From assembly GCF_040546765.1 (NCBI RefSeq), contig NZ_JBEPOK010000001.1:2356001-2420000 (forward strand): 64,000 nt of DNA, in the 5' to 3' direction. Both the position numbers and the translations under genes were made by a program. Of this stretch, positions 1 to 7,347 are shown piece by piece. Positions within the stretch are counted from its first letter, which is position 1; each line of letters begins with the position of its first letter. This DNA is from Arthrobacter sp. OAP107. Its GTDB lineage: Bacteria > Actinomycetota > Actinomycetes > Actinomycetales > Micrococcaceae. The notes under the pieces were generated by a model. The model was not told the DNA's origin and did not search any database. It saw only the letters and a list, made by a program, of their open reading frames with translations.

Positions 1-74
1 AGCAGGATGAGCAGGGTCAGCAGAAGGCTGGTAATGCCCAGCAGGATCTGCAGAATCACATGAAGAACGTCCAC
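1..74 (-). CDS. secG: Preprotein translocase subunit SecG (partial, 5' end only)
   Basis: The first 24 codons of a minus-strand gene run off the left edge of the window. They read Val-Asp-Val-Leu-His-Val-Ile-Leu followed by a hydrophobic stretch, which matches the first membrane helix of SecG, the small accessory subunit of the SecYEG protein-export channel. A GTG start at 74 is preceded by a GGAAAGG ribosome-binding site. It lies 47 bp downstream of tpiA and closes the gap-pgk-tpiA-secG order that is standard in actinobacteria; that synteny is a large part of the assignment. Confidence 0.8.
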   Translation of the reverse strand, partial: MDVLHVILQILLGITSLLLTLLIL

Positions 75-121
75 GACGGCCTTTCCAAAGTTGGTGGATG
101 CGGGAGCGTGCCGGTACCGGA

Positions 122-937
122 CTAGTCCGTTACGAGGTGGCTCTCGAACTTGACAATATTAGCAAACTCAGCGGGATCAAGGCTGGCACCGCCCACCAGC
201 ACGCCGTCGACGTCGCGCTCTTTGAGGATGGCGGCAGCGTTGCTGGCCTTGACCGAACCGCCGTACAGCAGGCGGACCTTGGCGGCCACGTCAGCGTCGA
301 ACAGCTCGGTGAGCTCGGCACGGATCGCGGCGCACATCTCCTGGGCGTCCTCCGGGCCCGCAACCTCACCGGTGCCGATGGCCCAGACAGGCTCATAGGC
401 GACGACGAGTTCGGCCGCCTGCTCGGGGGTGAGGCCTTCGACGTCGGCGCGGAGCTGGTCCAGTGTGTGCTGGACGTGTGTGCCCGCCTGGCGGATCTCC
501 AGGCCTTCCCCGACGCAGAGCACGGGGATGAGGTTGTGGCGGTAGGCAGCCTTGACCTTGGCGTTCAGGACTTTGTCAGATTCAGCATGGATGGTCCGGC
601 GTTCGCTGTGGCCGACGAGGACGTACTTGCAGCCGAGCTTGTTCAGGAACTGGCCGGAAATGTCCCCGGTGTAGGCGCCGGAATCGAACTGCGACAGGTC
701 CTGGCCGCCGTAGACGATGTCCAGTTCGTCGCCCTGGACGAGGGTCTGCACACCCCGGAGGTCGGTGAAGGGCGGGAAGACGGCGGCTTCCACACGGCTG
801 TAGTCGTGCTTGGCGTCGGACAGTGTCCAGGCCAGCTTCTGCAGGAGGGTGATGCCCTGGACGTGGTCCATGTTCATCTTCCAGTTGCCTGCGATCAAAG
901 GCGTACGGTCAAAGGTGCCGTTGGTTGACGTAGTCAC
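122..937 (-). CDS. tpiA: Triosephosphate isomerase
   Basis: TpiA interconverts dihydroxyacetone phosphate and glyceraldehyde 3-phosphate in cytoplasmic glycolysis. The 271-residue product has the N-terminal GNWKMN motif with its substrate-binding Lys (about residue 20), the catalytic His in VGHSERR, the catalytic Glu in AYEPVWAIGTG and the phosphate-binding YGGSV near the C-terminus. The reading frame is open up to 973, but the GTG at 937 has a well-placed GGAGAA site and gives the family's normal N-terminus, so I chose it. It is third in a gap-pgk-tpiA-secG operon. A strong hairpin (980-1023) separates it from pgk. Confidence 0.97.
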   Translation of the reverse strand: MTTSTNGTFDRTPLIAGNWKMNMDHVQGITLLQKLAWTLSDAKHDYSRVEAAVFPPFTDLRGVQTLVQGDELDIVYGGQDLSQFDSGAYTGDISGQFLNKLGCKYVLVGHSERRTIHAESDKVLNAKVKAAYRHNLIPVLCVGEGLEIRQAGTHVQHTLDQLRADVEGLTPEQAAELVVAYEPVWAIGTGEVAGPEDAQEMCAAIRAELTELFDADVAAKVRLLYGGSVKASNAAAILKERDVDGVLVGGASLDPAEFANIVKFESHLVTD

Positions 938-979
938 GTGTTCTCCAATAGTGCCGGTCAATCTGCTGATCATGTGAAC

Positions 980-1023
980 AGCCGGCAGGGCGCCTCCGCG
1001 GTGCGGAAGGTGCCCTGCCGGCT
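980..1023 (-). promoter_or_regulatory. Long stem-loop in the pgk-tpiA spacer
   Basis: The 15-nt arms at 980-994 and 1009-1023 pair almost perfectly (AGCCGGCAGGGC against GCCCTGCCGGCT, plus inner pairs), and the intervening bases fold into a second TCCGC/GCGGA stem. The whole makes a nearly continuous hairpin of about 20 bp. It fills the short gap between the pgk stop and the tpiA ribosome-binding site. No U-run follows on the minus strand, so a simple intrinsic terminator is unlikely. An mRNA-processing or stabilising element, or partial attenuation between pgk and tpiA, is a better guess. Confidence 0.6.
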
Positions 1024-1032
1024 GGTGTGTCT

Positions 1033-2259
1033 TTAGCGGTCCAGAACGCTCAGGCCGGGAAGTTCCTTGCCTTCAAGGTATTCCAGGCTGGCGCCGCCGC
1101 CGGTGGAAATGTGTCCGAACTGGTCATCGGCGAAGCCGAGCGTGCGGACGGCAGCGGCGGAGTCGCCGCCGCCGACGACGGTGAACGCGTCGGTCTCCGT
1201 CAGCGCCTGGGCGATGGCCCGGGTGCCTGCGGAAAATGCCTCGAACTCGAAGACGCCCATGGGGCCGTTCCAGAACACGGTCTTGGCGCCCTTGATCTGC
1301 TCGGCAAACGCCCGGGCGGACTCGGGTCCGATGTCCAGGCCGATGCCCTGCGCCCCGAAGCTGCTGCCTTCGATGGCGTCGGCGCTGACCGTCTCGTGGT
1401 CGGCGTCGGCGGCGAACTTGGCTGCCACCACGACGTCCGTTGGGATAACGAACTCCGTGCCGGCGTCGGCTGCGCGCTTGAGGTAGTCCTGGACGACCGG
1501 GATCTGGTCCTCTTCCAGCAGGCTTCCGGCCACCTTGTGACCCTCGGCTGCCAGGAACGTGAACAGCATGCCGCCGCCCACCAGGATGGTGTCAGCCTTG
1601 CCGAGCAGGTTGTCGATGACCGCGAGCTTGTCAGAAACCTTCGAACCGCCGAGGACCACAACGTAGGGACGCTGGGTGTCTGCGGTCAGCTTGCGGAGGA
1701 CTTCCACCTCGGTGCCCACAAGGTCGCCGAGGTACGACGGGAGCCGGGTGGCGACGTCGTAAACGCTGGCGTGCTTGCGGTGCACGGCGCCGAAGGCGTC
1801 GTTCACGAAGGCGCCGTTGTCACCGGTGAGTCCTACCAGTTCGTCAGCGAACGCGCCGCGCTCGGCCCCGTCCTTGCTGGTCTCGCGCGCGTCGAACCGC
1901 ACGTTCTCGAGGACCAGGACCTGGCCGTCCTGCAGCGCAGCCGCCTTCTCCTTGGCCGAGGGTCCTACCGTGTCCTCCGCGAGGGAGACAGGGAAGGAAG
2001 CCAGCTCGGCCAGGCGGGCCACCGCCGGCTTGAGCGAGTACTTGTCTTCGGGGGCGCCCTTGGGGCGGCCGAGGTGGGCTGTTACCAGCACGCGGGCACC
2101 GGCGTCCGTGAGCTTTCCCAGTACTGGCAGTGAGGCCCGGATGCGGCCGTCGTCAGTCACTGTAGAGCCGTCGAGCGGCACATTCAGGTCACTTCGAACC
2201 AGAATGTACCGCCCGCGGACACCTTCAGCGATCAGTTCGTTGAGGGTGTGAGATGTCAT
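1033..2259 (-). CDS. pgk: Phosphoglycerate kinase
   Basis: Pgk transfers the acyl phosphate of 1,3-bisphosphoglycerate to ADP, the first ATP-yielding step of glycolysis. The 408-residue length is typical. The substrate-binding RSDLNVPLDG motif lies near the N-terminus and the nucleotide-site GGGDSAAAV lies in the C-terminal lobe. The ATG start at 2259 lies 10 bp after the gap stop codon, so translation is probably coupled. It sits between gap and tpiA in the glycolytic operon. Confidence 0.98.
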   Translation of the reverse strand: MTSHTLNELIAEGVRGRYILVRSDLNVPLDGSTVTDDGRIRASLPVLGKLTDAGARVLVTAHLGRPKGAPEDKYSLKPAVARLAELASFPVSLAEDTVGPSAKEKAAALQDGQVLVLENVRFDARETSKDGAERGAFADELVGLTGDNGAFVNDAFGAVHRKHASVYDVATRLPSYLGDLVGTEVEVLRKLTADTQRPYVVVLGGSKVSDKLAVIDNLLGKADTILVGGGMLFTFLAAEGHKVAGSLLEEDQIPVVQDYLKRAADAGTEFVIPTDVVVAAKFAADADHETVSADAIEGSSFGAQGIGLDIGPESARAFAEQIKGAKTVFWNGPMGVFEFEAFSAGTRAIAQALTETDAFTVVGGGDSAAAVRTLGFADDQFGHISTGGGASLEYLEGKELPGLSVLDR

Positions 2260-2269
2260 GTAGCTAACC

Positions 2270-3280
2270 CTAGCCCAGCTTGGCCGCTACAAGCTCCGTC
2301 AGGTCCACGAGGCGGTTGGAGTAGCCCCATTCGTTGTCATACCAGGAAACAACCTTGACCTGGTTGCCAATGACCTTGGTCAAACCGGAGTCAAAGATGG
2401 ACGAGGCGGGGTCGCCGACGATGTCCGAGGAGACGATCGGGGCGTCGGTGTAGGTCAGGATGCCCTGCCACTCGTCCGACTCTGCGGCCTTCTTGAGCGT
2501 GGCGTTGACTTCCTCGACGGTGGTCTCGCGGGAGACCGTCACGGTGAGGTCGGTGGCGGAGCCGGTGGGGACCGGAACGCGGATGGCGTAGCCGTCCAGC
2601 TTGCCCTTGAGCTCCGGCAGGACCAGGCCGATGGCCTTGGCCGCACCCGTGGAGGTGGGAACCATGTTGATGGCGGCGGCGCGGGCACGGCGGAGGTCGT
2701 TGTGCGGGCCGTCCTGCAGGTTTTGGTCTGCGGTGTAGGCGTGCACGGTGGTCATCAGGCCACGCTCGATGCCGAAGGCATCGTTGACAACCTTGGCCAG
2801 CGGTCCGAGGCAGTTGGTGGTGCAGGAAGCGTTGGAGATGATGTGGTGGTTCTCGGGGTCGTAGAGGCCGTCGTTGACGCCCATCACGATGGTGATGTCC
2901 TCGTCCGAGGCGGGGGCGGAGATCAGGACCTTCTTGGCGCCGGCTTCGATGTGCTTCTTGGCCGCAGCAGCCTTGGTGAAAAAGCCGGTGGACTCGATGA
3001 CGATGTCAACGCCCAGGTCCTTCCAAGGGAGGTTGGCGGGGTCGCGCTCGGCCAGGACCTTGATGGCGTTGCCGTTGACGACGAGGTTGCCTTCCTTGAC
3101 CTCAATGGTTTCGGCCAGGCGTCCGCCCACGGAATCGTACTTGAGCAGGTGTGCCAGCGCCTCGGGGCTGGTGAGGTCGTTGACGGCTACGATCTCAAGA
3201 TCCGCGCCCTGGGCAAGCGCTGCGCGGAAGTAGTTGCGGCCGATGCGGCCGAAGCCGTTGATACCAATACGGGTCGTCAC
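2270..3280 (-). CDS. gap: Glyceraldehyde-3-phosphate dehydrogenase, type I
   Basis: This is the NAD-dependent glycolytic enzyme that oxidises and phosphorylates glyceraldehyde 3-phosphate. The 336-residue protein opens with the Rossmann motif GINGFGRIGR and carries the catalytic-Cys motif NASCTTNCL and a C-terminal SWYDNEWGYSNR segment. The GTG at 3280 was chosen over the upstream in-frame start at 3310 because an AAGGAGA site lies just before it and it gives the conserved N-terminus. It is the first gene of the gap-pgk-tpiA-secG operon. A roughly 160-bp leader separates it from the sodA terminator hairpin. Confidence 0.98.
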   Translation of the reverse strand: MTTRIGINGFGRIGRNYFRAALAQGADLEIVAVNDLTSPEALAHLLKYDSVGGRLAETIEVKEGNLVVNGNAIKVLAERDPANLPWKDLGVDIVIESTGFFTKAAAAKKHIEAGAKKVLISAPASDEDITIVMGVNDGLYDPENHHIISNASCTTNCLGPLAKVVNDAFGIERGLMTTVHAYTADQNLQDGPHNDLRRARAAAINMVPTSTGAAKAIGLVLPELKGKLDGYAIRVPVPTGSATDLTVTVSRETTVEEVNATLKKAAESDEWQGILTYTDAPIVSSDIVGDPASSIFDSGLTKVIGNQVKVVSWYDNEWGYSNRLVDLTELVAAKLG

Positions 3281-3442
3281 TTTAGTCTCCTTTGTGCCTT
3301 GGAAGCACAACTAGTAAGCGGGCGTTGAAGCCAACTAACAGATCCCGCACGCCATTGGGCAGAGATATTTTTCAGATCGGAGGGCGACCAGCCTCATTGC
3401 TGAAGGCTAACCGCCTTCCGTGATCCATCTTACGTTTAAGTA

Positions 3443-3472
3443 GGTCTGCCCCCGCAAGTGCGGGGGCAGACC
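3443..3472 (-). terminator. Probable sodA terminator hairpin
   Basis: A perfect 14-bp inverted repeat, GGTCTGCCCCCGCA with its complement and a 2-nt loop, lies about 70 bp beyond the sodA stop codon and upstream of gap on the same strand. The bases after it on the minus strand (TACTTAAACG) are only weakly U-rich. It is a plausible terminator isolating sodA from gap; its exact efficiency cannot be judged. Confidence 0.65.
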
Positions 3473-3540
3473 GTCCAGAATTCGGCCCTAAAGTCGCCGA
3501 ATGTGAAGTTTGTTACTGCTTTATGTTCGCCAAATCACAC

Positions 3541-4164
3541 TTAGAGGGTGATGAGGCCCGTCGCATTGGCGCGCGCGGCGGCAAAACGGGCGGACACGTC
3601 AGCCCAGTTCACGATGTTCCAGAACGCCTTGACGTAGTCGGCCTTGACGTTGACGTAGTCCAGGTAGAAGGCGTGCTCCCACATGTCCAGCATCAGCAGC
3701 GGGGTGGTGCCCAATGCGACGTTGCCCTGCTGGTCGTAGAGCTGCTCGATGACGAGGTTGCCGCCGATGGGCTCATAGGCCAGGAAGCCCCAGCCCGATC
3801 CCTGCAGGCCGAGGGCGGCTGCGGAGAACTGGGCACGGAAGGCGTCGAACGAGCCGAAGGCGTCGTCGATGGCTGCGGCGAGCTCACCTTCGGGCTTGTC
3901 GCCTCCGTCCGGGGAGAGGTTGTTCCAGAACACGGAGTGGTTGATGTGGCCGCCGGTGTGGAAGGCCAGGTCCTTGGAAAGCCGGTTGATGTTGGCGAAG
4001 TCGCCCTTTTCGCGCGCCTCGGCCAGCTGGGCCAGCGCGTTGTTGGCGCCCGTCACGTACGCGGCGTGGTGCTTGCTGTGGTGCAGCTCCATGATCCGTG
4101 CAGAGATGTGGGGCTCGAGCGCTGCGTAGTCGTAGCTGAGTTCGGGCAGAACGTACTCGGTCAC
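3541..4164 (-). CDS. sodA: Superoxide dismutase, Fe/Mn family
   Basis: It dismutates superoxide to hydrogen peroxide and oxygen. The 207-residue protein has the metal-ligand signatures of the family: His in the N-terminal ELHHSKHHAAY helix, His in GGHINHSVFW, and the Asp and His of DMWEHAFYLDY. The Gln in YDQQGNV is at the position typical of Mn-type enzymes, so manganese is favoured, though cambialistic use is possible. The GTG at 4164 has a GGAGG site and the conserved N-terminus; the longer in-frame extension to 4272 is rejected. It sits between whiA and gap, an unusual interposition in an otherwise conserved order. Confidence 0.95.
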   Translation of the reverse strand: MTEYVLPELSYDYAALEPHISARIMELHHSKHHAAYVTGANNALAQLAEAREKGDFANINRLSKDLAFHTGGHINHSVFWNNLSPDGGDKPEGELAAAIDDAFGSFDAFRAQFSAAALGLQGSGWGFLAYEPIGGNLVIEQLYDQQGNVALGTTPLLMLDMWEHAFYLDYVNVKADYVKAFWNIVNWADVSARFAAARANATGLITL

Positions 4165-4297
4165 AAAATCCTCCAATGTCGTGGACAGTTTGTCCGGTTG
4201 TGCTAACTCTCGGATTGTGCATCCCGGACGACGGGTCATCCGGAAAACTACGATGGCGGCAACAGCCGCCACCTGGTCTTGATTCTATGGGCGCCGT

Positions 4298-5278
4298 TTA
4301 CTCGTCCAGCATTTCCGGCGTCACATTGGCATCCGTACCCGGGATGCCAAGATCGGAGGCGCGTTTGTCCGCCATTGCCAGCAGCCGGCGGATGCGCCCG
4401 GCGATGGCGTCCTTGGTCATGGGTGGATCGGCAAGCCGGCCGAGTTCGTCGAGGCTGGCCTGCTTGTGGGCCACCCGGAGTTCACCGGCGTACTTGAGGT
4501 GGTCCGGGACGTCGTCGCCGAGGATCTCAAGGGCCCGGTCAACCCGTGCGCCGGCCGCGACGGCAGCCTGCGCCGAGCGGCGGAGGTTGGCGTCGTCAAA
4601 GTTGGCGAGCCGGTTCGCCGTCGCCCGGACCTCCTTGCGCATGCGCCGTTCCTCCCAGACCATGAGGGCGTCGTGGGCGCCCATCCGGGTGAGCAGCGCG
4701 GCGATGGTATCGCCGTCGCGGATCACCACGCGGTCCACTCCCCTGACTTCCCTGGCCTTGGCCTGAATGCCGAGCCGGCGCGCCGCGCCGACCAGTGCGA
4801 GGGCCGATTCCGGGCCGGGGCAGGTGACCTCCATGGACGAGGACCGGCCGGGCTCGGTGAGGGAACCGTGGGCCAGGAAGGCGCCGCGCCACACCGCTTC
4901 GGCGTCGGCGGCCGAGCCATTTACGACGACGGACGGCAGCCCGCGCACGGGCCGTCCCCGGCCGTCAAGGAGGCCGGTCTGCCGGGCCAGCGCCTCGCCG
5001 TCGCGGACCACGCGGACCACGTACCGGCTGCCGCGGCGCAGGCCGCTGCCGGAGACGACGATGATCTCGCTCTGGTGCCCGTAGACCTCAGCGATTGCGG
5101 CGCGCAGGCGCCGGGCGGTGGAGGCGAGGTCCACCTCGGCCTCGATGACGATCCGGCCCGAGATGATGTGCAGTCCTCCGGCGAAGCGGAGCATGGCCGA
5201 GACCTCAGCCTTGCGGACTGATGATTTCTTAATGTCCAGGCGGGAGAGTTCTTCCTTGACTGATGCTGTCAGTGCCAT
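4298..5278 (-). CDS. whiA: Sporulation/cell-division transcription regulator WhiA
   Basis: WhiA is a DNA-binding protein with a LAGLIDADG-like N-terminal domain and a C-terminal helix-turn-helix. In actinobacteria it controls cell-division genes together with WhiB. The 326-residue protein starts with the typical VKEELSRL segment, and its C-terminal region (about residues 220-310) contains the conserved NFDDANLRRSAQAAV and GRIRRLLAMADKRASDLG stretches. It lies 10 bp downstream of yvcK in the uvrC-rapZ-yvcK-whiA order conserved across Gram-positive bacteria. In a non-sporulating Arthrobacter-type host a role in division is inferred. Confidence 0.96.
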   Translation of the reverse strand: MALTASVKEELSRLDIKKSSVRKAEVSAMLRFAGGLHIISGRIVIEAEVDLASTARRLRAAIAEVYGHQSEIIVVSGSGLRRGSRYVVRVVRDGEALARQTGLLDGRGRPVRGLPSVVVNGSAADAEAVWRGAFLAHGSLTEPGRSSSMEVTCPGPESALALVGAARRLGIQAKAREVRGVDRVVIRDGDTIAALLTRMGAHDALMVWEERRMRKEVRATANRLANFDDANLRRSAQAAVAAGARVDRALEILGDDVPDHLKYAGELRVAHKQASLDELGRLADPPMTKDAIAGRIRRLLAMADKRASDLGIPGTDANVTPEMLDE

Positions 5279-5288
5279 GGCACCTTTC

Positions 5289-6302
5289 CTAACTGTTCCC
5301 GAAAATATCCTGGTAGGCCGTGGCCAGCCGCAAGGGGTCGTGGACCGGTCGCCGGCCCGAAGCCCCTACTCTACCCAAGACAACCTCGGCGCCGATCATC
5401 CCCGCTGCCCGCTTAAACTCGGCCAGGTCTGAAACCGACGCCGGGTCCGCGAGTACCACATCGGCGCTGAACTCCGGCGCGTAGTCACGCAGGACGTGAA
5501 GGTGGTCGGCGGCGGACATGCCTGACGTTTCCTTGGTGTCCATGGCGAGGTTCATGGTGAGGCAGCGCTTCGCAGGCGTGTCGCAGAGCGCCTGCCGCAT
5601 TTCCGGCAGCAGCAGGTGCGGGAGCACGGACGTGTACCAGGAGCCGGGACCCAGCACCACCCAGTCGGCAAGCTCGACGGCGGTCAGGGCCTCAACGCAG
5701 GCGGGAGCCTGCTCGGGAAGCAGCCGGACGCTCTCCAGCGAACCCGCGACCGCGCAGCGGGCTTGGCCCGTGATGGTGGTGACAGTGCTGGTGCCGTCCG
5801 GTGCCGTCACGCGGACGTCGCCCTCGATGGTGAGCGGAACGGTGGACATGGGCAGCACCTGTCCCCGGGCGCCGAGCAGGGCGCCGGCCCATTTCAGGCC
5901 GGCCACGGCGTCGCCGAGCAGTTCCCAGAGGGTAACGATCAGCAGGTTCCCCATGGCGTGTTCATCCAGGGAGGCGCCGCCGCGGGCGGACCGGAAGCGG
6001 TGCTGCATGACGTCGCGCCAGGTGCGGCCCCAGTCGGTGTCATCGCACAGGGCGGACAGCGCCATCCGCAGGTCACCGGGCGGAAGGACGCCGTACTCCT
6101 CCCGGAGGCGGCCGGAGGACCCGCCGTCGTCCGCCACGGTGACCACCGCTGTCAGTTCCGACGTCAGCAGGCGCAGTGCGGAGAGGGAGGCCGAAAGGCC
6201 GTGGCCGCCGCCGAGCGCGACGACGGTGGGCCCCTTGGCCTGTTGGGAACCGGTCAGGCCGGCCGGCGGAATCAGGGGCAGCGGGCCGGTTAGAACACCC
6301 AT
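5289..6302 (-). CDS. yvcK: YvcK/CofD-family UDP-sugar-binding regulator
   Basis: This is a Rossmann-like protein of the YvcK (GlmR) family, known in other Gram-positives to bind UDP-N-acetylglucosamine and to link carbon metabolism to peptidoglycan precursor supply. The 337-residue protein shows the glycine-rich VVALGGGHGLSA motif, the VADDGGSSGRLR motif and the NLAMDTKETSGM stretch of the family. The start at 6302 shares one base with the rapZ stop codon (TAATG), giving coupled translation. The longer frame to 6416 only overlaps rapZ and was rejected. Confidence 0.93.
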   Translation of the reverse strand: MGVLTGPLPLIPPAGLTGSQQAKGPTVVALGGGHGLSASLSALRLLTSELTAVVTVADDGGSSGRLREEYGVLPPGDLRMALSALCDDTDWGRTWRDVMQHRFRSARGGASLDEHAMGNLLIVTLWELLGDAVAGLKWAGALLGARGQVLPMSTVPLTIEGDVRVTAPDGTSTVTTITGQARCAVAGSLESVRLLPEQAPACVEALTAVELADWVVLGPGSWYTSVLPHLLLPEMRQALCDTPAKRCLTMNLAMDTKETSGMSAADHLHVLRDYAPEFSADVVLADPASVSDLAEFKRAAGMIGAEVVLGRVGASGRRPVHDPLRLATAYQDIFGNS

Positions 6303-7240
6303 TACTCGCGGCCCAGGTCCCGGTGCGTCGTGGTCACGGTAACCCGGGGATACTGCGCGAGCCGTTTGGACAGCTCCATGGCGACCGCAACCGAGCGGTG
6401 CTTTCCGCCTGTGCATCCGACGGCGATGGTGGCGTAGTGCTTGTTCTCCCGCCGATAGCCCTCCAGGACAGGCTCAAGCGCGAGGACATAGCGCTCCACG
6501 AAGTTCGGCACGCCCTCGGCTCCGAGGACGTACTCGCTGACGTCCTGGTCCAGGCCGGTGTGCGGCCGCAGCGCGGGCACCCAGTGCGGGTTCGGGATGA
6601 ACCTGACGTCGGCCACGTAGTTGGCGTCCACGGGCAGGCCGTACTTGAAGCCGAAGCTCATGATGTTCAGGCGGATCGCGATGGGTCCGGTGTCGGTGAA
6701 CAGTTCGGTGATCGCGGTGGCGAGCCCGTGCACGTTCAGGGACGAGGTGTCCAGGACGAGGTCGGAGGAGTCGCGCAGTTCCTTGAGGAGTTCACGCTCC
6801 GCGGCGATGCCGTCCAGGATCCTGCCGCCGGCCTGGAGCGGGTGCGGGCGCCGGCCCTGTTCGAAACGGCGGACCAGGACGTCGTCGCTGGCGTCAAGGA
6901 ACAGCACCCGGAACGTGACGCCGCTGGCTTCGAGCGCCCGCAGCGCCGCCCGGATGTCGGCGAAGAGCGCCTTGCTGCGGACGTCCATCACCACGGCAAG
7001 CTTGGGGATGGACTGCGGGGCGTGGGACACGAGTTCGGCGAGCGTTCCGAGCATCTGCGGCGGCAGGTTCTCGACGACGTACCAGCCGTGGTCCTCCAGG
7101 GCATCGGACGCGGTGCTGCGGCCTGCGCCGGACATTCCGGTCACGATAAGCAGTTCCGCTTCGGCGGGCTTGACCGGTGTCAGGCCGTCCTCTTCCGTGC
7201 TGGACTCCGCCGTCGACTCTGCCATTGATTCCAGCCTCAT
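6302..7240 (-). CDS. rapZ: RNase adapter / nucleotide-binding protein RapZ
   Basis: A P-loop protein of the RapZ (YvcJ) family. In enterobacteria RapZ senses glucosamine 6-phosphate and directs RNase E to a small RNA; its actinobacterial role is less clear. The 312-residue protein has the Walker A GMSGAGRS near residue 36 and the C-terminal GCTGGKHRSVA and THRDLG motifs. The start may instead be the ATG five codons downstream (7225), since the first 15-25 residues are poorly conserved. It is cotranscribed with uvrC, yvcK and whiA. Confidence 0.93.
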   Translation of the reverse strand: MRLESMAESTAESSTEEDGLTPVKPAEAELLIVTGMSGAGRSTASDALEDHGWYVVENLPPQMLGTLAELVSHAPQSIPKLAVVMDVRSKALFADIRAALRALEASGVTFRVLFLDASDDVLVRRFEQGRRPHPLQAGGRILDGIAAERELLKELRDSSDLVLDTSSLNVHGLATAITELFTDTGPIAIRLNIMSFGFKYGLPVDANYVADVRFIPNPHWVPALRPHTGLDQDVSEYVLGAEGVPNFVERYVLALEPVLEGYRRENKHYATIAVGCTGGKHRSVAVAMELSKRLAQYPRVTVTTTHRDLGRE

Positions 7241-7347
7241 TCCTGCTGCTGCTACCCGCGCGCAATTACCGCCCGGTAGCCGTTTGCTAGTGTTTGCGGC
7301 ACACGCCGATTTCCCGTACTTACCCTAACCAAGTTTCCGGGCGCGGG

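Noticed and set aside
4183..4195. GGACA-N3-TGTCC inverted repeat upstream of sodA as an operator
   Set aside because: The arms are only 5 bp and no second copy or known regulator site supports it.
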